This document shows, piece after piece, positions 25,611 to 37,310 of a stretch of 64,000 nt of DNA. The DNA is from Rhynchopus euleeides (Eukaryota > Euglenozoa > Diplonemea > Diplonemida > Diplonemidae). Location: the NCBI GenBank assembly GCA_963210315.1, contig OY723268.1, positions 2,108,001 through 2,172,000 of the forward strand, read 5' to 3'. The translations under genes were made by a program, and so were the position numbers. Positions within the stretch are counted from its first letter, which is position 1; the number at the start of each line of letters is the position of its first letter. A model generated the notes under the pieces. That model saw only the letters and a list, made by a program, of their open reading frames with translations, was not told the DNA's origin and ran no database searches.

Positions 25611-26442
25611 AAAGACCGAGCTGCCTGAGAACCTTTCCCTCTCCTTGAACCTTCAGCCTTGAACATGTGAACCCTGCACAGCGTGTGTGCACAGTACATC
25701 CACAGTGCACACATGCAACTGCAACACCGATCCGATACAAACCTTGCCTTGCCCTGTTGCCCTTGTGCCACCACAGCACACCCCTTCCTGAGAGCAGGAT
25801 GGGGTGCTGCCGCCTCGCCGCGTTGCTTTTTTACGCACACTTGTGAGCAGAAAATGTCACTCCACCACAGCCAAACGTGCTCCGCACACCACTAGCCTCC
25901 CCCATCACAGGAGTTGAGGTTTTGTGTGTGGAAGCGTCAACGCATCACAAACAAAATACGAGTAAAGAGCGGCTGTACTGGAGTGACATTTTCATTGCCA
26001 TGCCTTTCCCTCCCAACACATGGCCCTGAGGTGCCGCTGCACCGTGACGAAGGGCTGCCCCCCTCCCCCGTTGTCGTTATCGCACAGCGCTGCGGCGGCA
26101 ACCACGGCCGCAAAGAGGCGTGTCTGCCTCGAGGCTGTGCAGCCGCCGCAGCCGCGGTTGTGACTCGTGCCACAGGCACCTCTTTTGTTTTCCTGGCGGC
26201 CCGAAGGGGCTGCCACTGCTGCACTGCCGAGATCGGAGATGCACGTGCACATGGTGCCTGGCTGCCCGCCCCCTGCCCACACCCACACTCTGCGTTGTGC
26301 GCACTGCAGCACCAACCACCATCACCCCACGGCTTCCCCCCCTTGCCCCTGCCCTGGGTGTGGATCTCTTGGCCTTATCCGCACACCCCAACAGGGCCGC
26401 CCCCGCTTGCGGCGTGTGGCGTGCCGCCACAGCCTTGCTTGG
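25611..26442. other. Intergenic/leader with one repeat copy
   Basis: Holds the family B repeat at 25827-25993. Otherwise it has short GC-rich frames. The frame of the BTB gene is open from 26167, but residues before 26443 look random. Confidence 0.5.
25827..25993 (-). repeat. Inverted-end dispersed repeat, family B (full copy)
   Basis: Full ~165-bp copy of the B form: inverted ends AAATGTCACTCCAGTACAGCC and GGCTGTGGTGGAGTGACATTT, the core gcgttgacgcttccacac and the gagcacgtttgg stretch (gagcacgtttgg read on minus). An almost identical copy lies at 60767-60931. Confidence 0.85.
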
Positions 26443-28501
26443 ATGGATGACGCATGCGACGCAGCCGCCTCTGTGAAGAGCGAGGAGCACAACCCTAGCG
26501 AGGCATCGGCGGCCGCCGCATCCAGCTCCAGCGAGGCGGCAGCGCCGAGCAGCAGCGCCATGGCATCGGCGAAGGAGGACGAGGCTGGGTGCAGCGACCA
26601 CATGCGGCGCATGTTCGACGAAGGCAGCAGCGCCTCCTCTGCAGCACACCTCCCTGTGCTGCTGCCCGTGCCGGAGGGCGTGCCTGAGTCGGAAGAGTCG
26701 TGGTTCGAACCTGCGGATACTGCTGCAGGCGGCCTCCCGGGGATGCACCGCTGTGCACATGATGCGCACACCGCACGCCTCTCTGCATGGCCTGTGCATG
26801 GGACGGGGAGCGACCTCGACCTGACGGGCACCTGGACCATCCGCACCGTGACGGGTGAAGGCACCGAAGCCTTCCACGAGAGTGCCGATGTCGAGCACAG
26901 CTCCTTCGGGCACATCGCGTCCGCAACATGCCACGGCTGGTTCTGGGGCAGCACGGGGTACGTGCAGGTCATCCTGCCGCAGGGCGAGGAGGACACGGCG
27001 GGAGAGGGGCGCTCCTCCACAGGCGACGACGACGACAGCAACCAGAGCCACTTCGTCGACAGCTACGACGAGCACCCCCGGCGGGAGCGGATGCACGTCA
27101 TCTCCCTGAAGTTCAAGGGGCACAGCAGCACCTGCGTCTACCTGAGGGGCACCACCGAGCGGGGGTGTGCATCCTCCATCGAGTTTGAGGTGGCGGTGTG
27201 CCCGCGCGTCTACAACAATGTGTCCTATGGCGATGAGGCGACGCGAGACCTGACGCTGGATGTGCAGGGGTGCACCTTCAGGGTGCACGCCGCGGTGGTG
27301 GCGACCTTCATGCCGCACGTCCGCAAGGTGCTGGACGTGGAGGTGATGGAGGGCAGCGAGCCGGTCATCCCCTGCCCCGGGGACAACCCGCACGCGTGGC
27401 ACATCCTGCTGGAGCGGGTGTACGACATCACGGGGTGCTTCCACGCCTCCGCCGCACTCAAGGTGCTCCCCCTCCTCGACAAATACCAGATCCCGAAGCT
27501 GTGGTCCGAGTCTGTCGCGGAGCTCAAGCGCCTCCCGCAGTCGCCCCGCCCCCACCCCCACGTGCTGGACCTGCTATGCAGGTGCGAGGCTGCGGATGTA
27601 ATGCACCACTGGTTCCGCGTGTCCCCACCTGACCCCGACGAGCTTGTCTTGTTCATCCGCGAGTGCCGTGAGGTATGCATAAGAGTTTCTGCGGAGGATG
27701 CAGAGGCGCGTGTGTGGTAGTGGAGGCAGTGGAGGCAGCACCAGAGCTCGCTCGGTGTGACCTACACTAAGCTGAAAAGATCAACGTGTGTGTGTGTGTG
27801 GTGTGCAAGCAAGGGAGTGAGTCTCGTCTGGAATCTAGAACGGCGTTCGGCCTTCATATTGATGTCTCCTGGCAGCTCCGCGAGACTCGCCCTACATTTT
27901 CTTGCATTCTCCTGTGGGAAGCGTCAAAAGGCATCACAAACAAAACACGAGCAAGAGCGACATTTGCTTCTCCTCCTGCCCTCCCCCAACTTTCCCTCCA
28001 CGTCTTCCTCCTTCCCCCACAGCCCGAAGCGGTGCAGATTGTCGCACAACGTGCTGCAGACCGGTGGCGCCGCGAGTCCTCCGAATGCATGGCCCAGGTA
28101 TGGCAGGGTGCTGCAGCCGGGGGGGCGAGGTGGGCTCAAGAGGGCGAGCTCTGTTGTCCTGCGCCTGCTGTCCCCAGCCACGCGTTGGGTGTTGGTTGGG
28201 TGCAGGGTTGAGGTGGGGCGGTGCTCTCTGGGTGGTGCCTGCACTGTCCCCACTCACACATCCCACACAGCTCTCGGAGGTGCGGGTGAAGAACAGGGAG
28301 CTGCAAGGGCATGTGGACAAGATCCGGCAGGTCGTGACGCTCAACGCAGCGCCCGCAGCGGTGTGGCGGCTGCAGACCAACGTGGTGCCTGACTTCTACA
28401 TCCACAACAACCTGCCAGCCATGCAGTCCACGCATGCAACCGCCCCACGATCTTATGCTGTGCCGACGCACACCGCAGCAGATGTGAGCTGGGACGGGTA
28501 G
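26443..28501 (+). CDS. BTB/POZ domain protein with C-terminal coiled coil, three exons
   Basis: Exons 26443-27672, 28023-28097 and 28271-28501 join in phase 0 to give about 511 residues. Donors are GAG|GTATGC and CAG|GTATGG; acceptors are CCCCCACAG and CCACACAG. Start chosen at MDDACDAAAS; the upstream open frame looks random. Residues 1-60 are Ser/Ala/Glu-rich and probably disordered. Residues ~120-255 are unassigned, with W-rich strands. Residues ~269-365 fit a BTB fold (RDLTLDVQGCTFRVHAAVVATF... followed by helices). Exons 2-3 encode a helical tail (LSEVRVKNRELQGHVDKIRQVV). BTB proteins dimerise and often act as cullin-3 substrate adaptors; that role is only a family expectation. Without splicing, the frame stops soon after 27672. 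Confidence 0.8.
27673..28022 (+). other. Intron 1 of BTB gene, holding half a family B repeat
   Basis: 350 nt from GTATGC to CCCCCACAG. Bases 27917-27967 match the outer half of repeat B in minus orientation, ending exactly at the core (gaagcgtc). The other half is absent. Confidence 0.75.
28098..28270 (+). other. Intron 2 of BTB gene (173 nt)
   Basis: GTATGG donor and CCACACAG acceptor, phase 0. The 75-nt exon before it (28023-28097) encodes 25 residues that continue the helical tail. Confidence 0.75.
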
Positions 28502-29021
28502 TGTCGAGCACCCTCATGTCCGCCTCCGTCTCTGTGTGCTGCCGTGCCTGCTGTGTGTTATGCCGCAATAAGGGGGGGCGATCCAGTTTGTGTTGTCGCG
28601 GTTGTCCGTGCGGAGAGAGGGGTGACAAGAAAAAGACATTGCAAACCGAACAATGTTTCAGCCACAGTGGCAGTGGCTGCAATGGTGTTTCTATTGCCGC
28701 TTTCACCTCCAGGGGGGGGACACGCGGGACACGATCCCGGCCGGCTGATCCCGGCCGGCATGGAACGGAAGGAGGTGCACGACGGTGTGAGCTATCCTCC
28801 TGGAGCATCCTCTCGCCTGTTTCAAAAATACCTCGGCAGGGTTGCGGGTTTGCGGGTTGTGTTGTATACGGTAGTGAACCCCCCGCAATGGGCAAAGCGT
28901 GTGCCGATGAGTGACACCCCTGCACTGTCCGGTCTGTGAGGGGGGGGCTCGCCATGTCTGCACTTTGCACATCACATTTGAACCGTCTGTTTTGTTTTTG
29001 AAGCCGCACCCCAGCTGCCCC
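28502..29021. other. Intergenic, no gene seen
   Basis: Spacer between the BTB gene and the retrotransposon fragment. No protein-like frame, RNA gene or clear repeat is visible. Confidence 0.5.
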
Positions 29022-29440
29022 CGGACGGGGCTGAGCTCGACGAGTCGTCGTCATCATCGGTGTCACCGGCAGCGTCGCCGTCCGCGGGTGCTGTGGCGTG
29101 GTCGGCAGCGGTCACAGGAGGTGGAGTAGGAGCGGTCGAGCGCTCGGCCTCCGGCCCGTCAGGCCCGGAGTCCGTCGCAGCCCCAAGCTTATTGCGTCCC
29201 CAGCGGTCTGCCAGGAACACGCCCCCAACAATAATGCAGCGCATCGCAGCGGCGAGCACAGGATCCCCACATGATTGCCAGAAGTCGTTTGTCAGCACGG
29301 TGTCAACGCCGTCCTCCACACCGCCGAAGGAGGGTCTGGAGATAGCAAGCCTTCGCCAGATGTTGTGACGCAGCGCCTCGCGTAGCACATGGTTCCGTGC
29401 CGCCACTTCGAGTGAAAGCAGTGGTTCGGAACCTCCTGGA
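29022..29440 (-). pseudogene. Duplicated ORF2 fragment beside the gap
   Basis: Near-perfect copy of 30072-30490 (offset 1050); I noticed one difference, ggcccgg against ggcgcgg. It begins abruptly at 29022 and ends exactly at the N run. It is either a second truncated LINE copy or an assembly artefact. A reading that joins it to the main ORF2 across the gap should not be trusted. Confidence 0.8.
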
Positions 29441-29640
29441 NNNNNNNNNNNNNNNNNNNNNNNNNNNNNNNNNNNNNNNNNNNNNNNNNNNNNNNNNNNN
29501 NNNNNNNNNNNNNNNNNNNNNNNNNNNNNNNNNNNNNNNNNNNNNNNNNNNNNNNNNNNNNNNNNNNNNNNNNNNNNNNNNNNNNNNNNNNNNNNNNNNN
29601 NNNNNNNNNNNNNNNNNNNNNNNNNNNNNNNNNNNNNNNN
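29441..29640. other. Assembly gap (200 N)
   Basis: A run of exactly 200 N, so its true size is probably unknown. It interrupts the 3' end of the LINE ORF2. Confidence 0.99.
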
Positions 29641-32600
29641 CCAGCGGGGTGGGTTGTCCGGCAGTGAGGCCAGGTCGGACTGATGGGGCGCAGCGGGTCG
29701 CGCTAGCGCTGCGTCCCACGCGCAAACAGTTGGGGATACCCCGAGGCGCTCACGTTCCAGCACATCTCTGCGGGCGACTATCGTGCTCATTAGGTGGTGC
29801 AGGTCCTTCGCCCGCACCGTACCGGATAGGGGTTTCGGTATGATGCCCCAGTTGGCTAGGCAGGGCGGCCATGAGAGGCGCTCCTCACAGAGACCCGCGT
29901 ACCGCTCCCGGGCACGGACGTCGTTGTGGGCAGGGCATTCCCAGAAGAGATGCGTGACGGTTTCGGGGGAGCCCGTATCGCAATTCCGGCAGAGGCGGTC
30001 GCTACCCGGCTCCGGCTGTGTTGCTGTGAGGGGTAGGGGCACCTCACCCGAGTCGTCGAGGACATCGAACTCGGACGGGGCTGAGCTCGACGAGTCGTCG
30101 TCATCATCGGTGTCACCGGCAGCGTCGCCGTCCGCGGGTGCTGTGGCGTGGTCGGCAGCGGTCACAGGAGGTGGAGTAGGAGCGGTCGAGCGCTCGGCCT
30201 CCGGCCCGTCAGGCGCGGAGTCCGTCGCAGCCCCAAGCTTATTGCGTCCCCAGCGGTCTGCCAGGAACACGCCCCCAACAATAATGCAGCGCATCGCAGC
30301 GGCGAGCACAGGATCCCCACATGATTGCCAGAAGTCGTTTGTCAGCACGGTGTCAACGCCGTCCTCCACACCGCCGAAGGAGGGTCTGGAGATAGCAAGC
30401 CTTCGCCAGATGTTGTGACGCAGCGCCTCGCGTAGCACATGGTTCCGTGCCGCCACTTCGAGTGAAAGCAGTGGTTCGGAACCTCCTGGAGCAGATATGA
30501 GGGAAACATCATCGCCGCAGGTGAGGGAGGCCGGCGGCAGTCCTTTTTTGAGCGCAAGCCCGATAGGCCCGAGGGGGACGTCGATGCGTGTTTTTTGCGC
30601 ATACATGGCCCGGATGCGGTTGAATCGCGGGATCAATTCTGGTAGGCGGCGGCAGGAGTCTAGAAGTAGGAGCAGCATGCGATACGGCACTATGATTCCT
30701 GGGTGAAGGAGGTGTCCCTTCGAGGCAATGGAGAGGGCCGCTGCGGTGCTGCGGGAGGGATGGCGGTCACCGTATAGGCAGTTTGAGGCTCGGGTCTCTA
30801 GGTCGCGGAGGACCCGGTGGTCAATGGGCGCATACCAGCCACCGAAGATCGCTCGGGGCATGACTGCGCCAGCAATCAGGCCGTGTCGCTGCTCAAAGGT
30901 CGCAGGCGAGCTGCCCAGGCGGCGTAAGGGGGCATGCGCTTTACTCGCCCGTCCGTCGTCGCCGCGGTCTATGAACGCTGGTGACACACAGACGCGCACG
31001 CCTAGTGCAGGTGAGGCGGTTTTGGTGGGGAAGGTGGCCCCATTTACAGCGATGGTGCCGACATATCGAGGGCGTGCGCCAGAGGAGGGGTCCACGCGAT
31101 GCACGCCCATGGCAATGGTCTTCTTTTCGTTTAGGCGCATTCCCGTTATTGCGCAGAACTCGCCCGTGATGTCCGCGCCACGTTGTGTCAGCGCCTCAGA
31201 GACACGCGAGATGATAGTGGCGTCATCCGCGTACGATATGCTGAGGGCCCCCCCGCTCTCTTCCTGGATCGCTTTCACCAGGACGGAGAGCAGCGCGTTG
31301 ATGAGGACGACCGACAATGGGCAGCCCTGAAGAATTCCGTTCGTCACATCGAACTCCCCCCCCACTCCGAGTGGGGTCTTGAAGCGACGGCGGAGGCGCG
31401 AGTACATCGCTTCCAGCGGCCGGAGGATGCGCTCGTGCAGCCCCATTGCACGCGCCAGCTCCAGGACTAAGCGCTGGGGTACCCTGTCGAAACATTTCGA
31501 GAAGTCGAGCGCCAGGAGGTAGATCGAGGTGTCCGTGTCCAGGAGCGTTTCCTCAATCTGGGTCGTGAGGTCCATCAGCGCGTCGTCGGCGCGGTGGCCG
31601 GGGCGGAAGCCGTGTTGAGAGGGGTCAATCCAGCCCTCCTGCCATACGACAACATCCTGCAGACGGCGGCAGGCCCATATGCGGTACACCAGGCTCGTGA
31701 CCGTGATGGGCCGAAGTCCGAGCGGGTCGCCAGCGTATTCGCCCTTGGGGATGAGCGTCACCAGTGCGGTTCTCAGCGCCTCGGGCCAAGAGCCGGTACG
31801 CTCGATGCTGTTGAAGAGGGCTGCAAACCCATCCATTAGCCCCACCGGCAGAAGTGCAACCTCTTCCAGTCTCCAGCCGTCGACGCCGCAGGTGCCCGAC
31901 TTGGACTTCGCTAGCTTCATCTGTGCCAGCGCGATGAGGTCTGACCCCGTGATGTCGGATATAGTCATCGGAGTGTGGTGTACGTATTTCCCGAAGCGCT
32001 CCATGAACGGCGCAAATTCGGGTTCCCCAACGCGATCAGGGTACAGCCGCAGGATGCTGTCCCAGGCTCCTTGCAGGATGCTGTCCATCTCAGCGAGGTT
32101 GGCGGTGAAGGTCCCGTCCGGTCGCCGCACCGTGTCGGCAGTGCTGGGCGTCTCTCCCTTCAGCATCGCCACGACACTCTTCGCATCCTCACGGCAACGT
32201 CTCCGGAAGTCGTCGCGGAGCAGGCCTCGGCGCTGGTGCACCACCTCAGAGAGAATCCGTCGGCACTCCGCGCGCGTCCCGTGGAGGAGGCGTTGGAGCA
32301 CCGCAAGGGGCGGGGTACCGTCGCGCCGGCCGCCAGCCGGCACATCCTGGTTGGTGGGCAGCTCACATACCAGTGTTCTGCACTTCTCCCAGCAGCGTGA
32401 AACATCGTATGGCAGCAGGCCGTTGCCAAGACGCATGCGGGCGCCCACCAACTCCTCTAGGCGTCGGATGGCAGCGCGCAGTTTCAGCTCACGGCAGGAC
32501 GCGGCTCCCAGCCCATCCGGTGCCCGTGATTCCCTCGCACACAGGCGGACCTTCCGTGGCTCGCGTACATCCCCACGGCCGATGTAGGCGCGGGAGGCAC

Positions 32601-33639
32601 CAGCTGAAAGTCCCGCCAATTGCACGAGGTAGGTCTCGCACGCTTCGCAGAGCAGTTTCCAGGCATTGTCAAGGTCGCCCCGCCGCAGGGCTCCCTCGAA
32701 CCCCGAGAGGGATGGAGTAGGAGGGGGCGCGGTGGTATCCCCGGGGGGGGCCCGAGGAACGCGGATTTGCTTGGGGACCCTGTATTTGAGGCACGTCTGG
32801 TCGAAGACCTGAACGTCGAGAGTCATCGTCACGCAGAGGTGGTTCGGCACTCCCACGTCCCGAACATCGCACGCCGTAAGGGCCTGCGCTGCGATCGGGT
32901 TCAGCAGCGCGTAGTCGATACGTGTCCCCTCGCATGTAGTGGAGGTGAAGGTTGAAGGGGGCGTGGTGCCGGTGGCCTGTGCGGCCAGTGCCGCAGCATC
33001 GGCCCAGTAGTTGTCCAGTGCATGTGCGAGGGTGGGCGACGCATCCCTGTCGGTGTTGAGGTCGCCCATCACCACTACCGGCACGTCGCCCAAGCATCTG
33101 CCGTAGTCTAGCAGCACCGCATGCAGGAGTCGCTCCCGTTCGGCGAAGGTTTTCCCAGACTTGCGCCGCTTCTGACCCGACGGGGCGTACACGCATAGGA
33201 CGTGCAGGAAGGAGCTACCATCTCCGATTGCCACCTTTGCGTGTACAAAACGGCCATCGCTTGCAAAACGTTCCAGTGTCGTGGGGGTGGAGAGGCGCAC
33301 GAGCGGGGCGGGCTTCCGCGCAAGGATGCCGACTCCGCCTTTGGTGCCTTTCACAAGGTTGCCTTTAACGCCGTCGCGGGGTGCACCCCAAGCCGTGGAC
33401 CATATCCGCTCCTGGGAAAGGTGCGTCGATACCTCTTCCTGCATGTGCTTGGTCAGGGCAGTTTCTTGTAGACAGACGATGTCGGCAGGGATCAGCGTGA
33501 TCTTCTCGAGGTGAGGAAGCAGCGCCGTCACATTCACGGAAGCCAGGGTGATAGCGGGGCCTGGGTTCGTCTCGATGTCCCCGTGCGTGGGGAGGCGCAG
33601 ATACGCAGCATCTGCGAGTCGCTTATCCCGGGTGGGAAG
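29641..33639 (-). CDS. LINE ORF2: 2A-like motif, APE endonuclease, reverse transcriptase, Cys/His finger
   Basis: The frame follows the ORF1 stop directly and in phase. A 2A-like motif GDIETNPGP lies at 33556-33582, just before the endonuclease. The first conserved strand (ASVNVTALLPHL) has no AUG ahead of it. The endonuclease shows DIVCLQET, VVVMGDLNTD and a C-terminal PNH in place of SDH. RT motifs follow: TLIPKG, QHGFRPGH, LALDFSKCFD, NGILQGCPLS and SYADDATI, the catalytic YADD box near 31220. The C-terminus has CRNCD...HLFWEC. The frame is intact to the gap, about 1330 residues. It nicks target DNA and primes reverse transcription there. 2A motifs at this position are known in trypanosome L1Tc and some animal LINEs. 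Confidence 0.88.
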
Positions 33640-35774
33640 TCACTTGTGCAGGTTTGCACAGCTCGCGCATGCCACCTGATTGCATCCCTCGCAGCTTTTC
33701 AGCGTGTACTGCCTGCCCACGACCGCTTCGCACAGCTGGCAGCGGGTGTTCATTGTGGCCTTGTACCCGACGCCCCATTGGTGAATGTGGATGCTCACAT
33801 TCCTCTTGCGGATCGGGGAGACGTAGTCCATCGCGTCGGACACCGCAGAGCTGATGCGCTCCCCCCAGCCCTTCGACGAAGGCTGCCCCAGCATCTCGTC
33901 GATGTCGTCCTCCTCTTCGGCCCCGTCGCCCCCGGAGACCACCCGACGCCGCTTGCCGTTGGCGTCCGCACGCGGGGCACCGTCCTCCCCGTCAGCTGAG
34001 AGCATGTCGGCGGAGCTCTCGTCGTCAACGTCGTCGCCCCCGCCGGCGGCAGGAGGAGGGGCCGCGGTCTCATCTGCGGCGGGTTCAGCCTGGGCCGCGG
34101 CTGGCGGTGCCTGTGGAGGCGGCGGGGGGTCCTGCGGAGGGGCCTGCGGGGAGACCTGCGGGGGGGCGATAGGTGTCGTCGGTGGGGATGACACGTAGCG
34201 CTCCGGCAGCTTCACCTTGGCCGGGGGGCCAGCCGCGGGCGCGGGCTTGAACCGCCGCACATCCTGCGGGGGGGCGTCCTCTTTCGCCCATTCCCTCACC
34301 CAGAGGGAGGGGCGGCCCGCCCTCGTTATACAACTAAAGGGGGGGGGTGTTGGCGCCGTTACGACGAGCACGCGCTGTCCGCTTTTAGCGCGCGAGTTTA
34401 TCACACTCGCGTTCCAGCCATTTCCCGCCCGCCGCAAGTCGAACAGGATGTCGTCGGCGTGCTCTTGCCCACGGGCCCCGGATACCACCCATTTCATGAG
34501 GGGGTCACGAGCCGGTTCAGCTTTATCTCCGAGGTTGGCGCGCACCGCCTCAGCCTGCTGGGGTGTCGCCACGCGAACCGACAGTGTCCTCACGCCGTAC
34601 ACCAGACCGAGCGCAGCGGGTCCCAGCCCCTTCGCGGCGGCGCGTGCCTCCGACAGTGTTGTACCCTTGCAGAGGGGAATCGCCGCGTACGGCTCGCGGC
34701 CGCCGGCAAATTGCAGCTCCTTCCAGAAACAGCCTCCTGCCCCCGACGCCTGAAGGAGGCTGGTGACAGCCTCCCGTGGCACACGCACCATCGCGTCCAC
34801 CCGGCCCTTGCGCCACTGTGGCCGCCACACCTGCTCCGGCCGCACCCGCACCTTGCCGGCGTCGCTCGCCGCCCGCCGCGCCAGCCCCTGCAGGACCGTC
34901 AGGCTGTCGGTGCCCGTCGTCAGCGCGGTCCACGTGTCCTTCGACGTGTGAGCCGCGGCCACGCAGAAGACGAGCACCCTCGTCCGCTCCTCCCCCCGTG
35001 GGACGGCGTCGACATGGGCAACGCCCGGCACGCCGTCGCTTCCCGCCGGCACCCCGCTGTTAAAGGGGATGTTCCCCGCCGTCGCCACCCACAGCGGGCG
35101 CACCATCCCACCCACCAGGGTGAGCATCTCCTCCGACGCGCCGGCGAAGCGTGTCCCGCAGATCACAGCATAGGCACGCTGCGAGTCCTCCGCTACCGCT
35201 GCCTGCGCGAGTTCAAGCAGCTCCTTCGCGCGCTTCGCCTGCTGCGCGAAGAGGAGCCCGCGCGGCGCGACCCCGATCTGCGTGGCGGCAATTGAAGCCG
35301 CCGGGGGGGCCGCGAGGGCCGGGGAGGTGGCACGGGCGGCTTGCGCGCCATCGTCACCCACCCGGATCCTTGCTGGGGGGCCGTCGCAGCCGGCCCCTTC
35401 CGCTGTTGCTGCTGCCCTTGCTGTTGCTTCGGCTTCTGCGTCGGCTGCTGCTGCTGCTGCTGCGCCGTGGTGTGCGGATGCTTTGTCGATGATGCCTCGT
35501 TCGACTTCTTCTTCGGTTGTTGTTGCGCCTGCTGTGGCGCCTGCTGATGCTGATGTTGATGCTGATGCTGCTGCTGCTGTGCGGGTGGCGCCGCCATCGG
35601 CGGGCTTGCAGAGGTAGTAGGTGTTTCACCACCCAACAGCGTCACGAGCAGCGCGCCCTGCTGCTCCATGAACGTCATAACGACGTCCAGTTCGTCCTCC
35701 GAGAGTTTGCGCCCGCTTGCGAGAAGCTGCTGCGTCGACGCCTGCAGCCGCTTGATCCTCGCGATCATGGCCAT
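33640..35774 (-). CDS. LINE ORF1 (nucleic-acid-binding/Gag-like), frame break near 35.3 kb
   Basis: The N-terminal part starts at ATG 35774 (or 35768): about 55 residues with helical character, then long Gln and Pro runs. It stays open to 35193, overlapping a second frame that runs from about 35400 to the TGA at 33640. The homologous protein must change frame in the overlap, either by an indel in the C/G runs (six C at about 35384-35389, seven G at about 35301-35307) or by programmed shifting. The second part contains a ~250-residue globular region, Pro/acid-rich linkers, and a C-terminal finger with CxxC pairs (CQLC...CEGCNQVACASC). ORF1 proteins of LINEs bind RNA. The sequence is too diverged for a closer assignment. 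Confidence 0.7.
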
Positions 35775-35804
35775 TGTAGGCCGGGGCGGGGGAGTTGGTA
35801 CCAA

Positions 35805-35961
35805 GCACGGGGGGAATCAGGCACGGGATGACGGGGGGGAGGGTCCGGGGTATGATGTGTGTGTTGAACGGGGTGGCGGAGGGGGCGCGGCAAAGGGCCG
35901 GACCCCCTCCTCCTGAAGTGGGACTCCACCAGCCGCGGGGCGCGACCAATGAAGTACAGTA
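35805..35961. other. LINE 5' leader region
   Basis: G-rich DNA upstream of the LINE ORF1 start (minus strand). The element's 5' end cannot be fixed. Confidence 0.4.
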
Positions 35962-36257
<296 letters not shown>

Positions 36258-37310
36258 GCGGGTTCTCCCCCCCACCCTTTTCATGCTTGGAAAGGACACA
36301 GACCACGTGTCCTTGACACACACACATGCGGGACGAACCTGGCCCAGGCACACGTGCCCAATTTTTCCCTTTTTGTGGAATGCAACTGGTCCCGCATGCA
36401 ACGCAACCAGCCCCCCCCCCCTCAGTGGTCTACATTCTGTGACACACACACACATTGTAAGGCAGCAAAGGCCTTCAGTCTATTGCGCAGAAGCAGCTTC
36501 TCCCATCCCCCCCTCTCCCTCCAGGCTGGGTGTTATCTCGGTGCTGAACGGCTCAACGGTGCCGCACCCCTTGCTACTTCTGGCTGGCTTCCAGGATGGA
36601 CGGGTTGTCGGGTGAGTTCAAAAGCTGAGATGTGAGGATTTTGGTCACCGGCACTGCGTATACCGGGTGATGAACCATGGAGGGGTGTACGCACCCGCCC
36701 CGTTAATATTCTTGGGAAGTGTGGAGAGTGTGAGGTAACCACCCCGAAACCTTTGAGCAGCCATCTCTCCCCGCAACCATACACGCCCCTACTCTGAATA
36801 CGGAGCCCCAGACCCATGCGGGCTTGCCCTGGCCTCAGCAGCGTAGCAATTCCCCTTCTGGGCGCTGGAGCGCTTTCCCCTCTACACCCGTCGGCAGCGG
36901 AGCAGTGTGGTCCGGGGGGTGGTGGGCCCTGTGCCAAACAAGCTACTGTATTAGTGTTACACCTTAGTGAGAGGGGGGGGGGGGGGACACACTCTTTGTT
37001 GGGCCTCAGGCTCGCCCCTGCCCCTCAGGCTGCCTTGGTCCTGGCAATGCCTGGTGGGGCCGTGCCAGGGGGAGGGTGTGGTGTTGCGTTGTGTTGAGTT
37101 GTTGTGTTTGGAAGGGGGGCTGAAGGGCTGAAGCTCCAACGAGAAAAGCGGGTGTCTCACACACACAAAAAGAAGCTGCTATTTTCTCTCAAACAAAAAA
37201 ATAAGCAAACCAAGCCAAAAAAAACAAACAGGCCTGAAACAACGCCGCCGTTATCGGCGGTGCTGCTTTAGCGACATGCCTCCCTCCCCCTCCCCCCCCT
37301 CTCCCCTAAC
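36258..37310. other. Intergenic, no gene seen
   Basis: Low-complexity G, C and A runs with short frames. Contains one copy of the dispersed repeat described at 36998-37160. Confidence 0.5.
36998..37160 (-). repeat. Dispersed repeat R, copy 1 (inverted relative to 41171)
   Basis: Near-exact reverse complement of 41171-41347. Shared words include GGCCTCAGGCTCGCCCCTG, CCTTGGTCCTGGCAATGCC and GAAGGGCTGAAGCTCC. Non-coding; I do not recognise the family. Confidence 0.85.

Larger units (their letters stand above)
29022..35804 (-). mobile_element. Non-LTR retrotransposon (LINE) with 2A-like motif, 3' end disturbed
   Basis: On the minus strand: a Gln-rich ORF1 with a C-terminal Cys-rich zinc-finger-like region, a UGA stop, then in the same frame a 2A-like motif, an APE-type endonuclease, an RT with YADD, and a Cys/His finger. 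The 3' end falls in an assembly gap (29441-29640), and a second copy of part of ORF2 follows. No poly(A) tract or target-site duplication is visible, so the true ends are uncertain. Confidence 0.85.
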
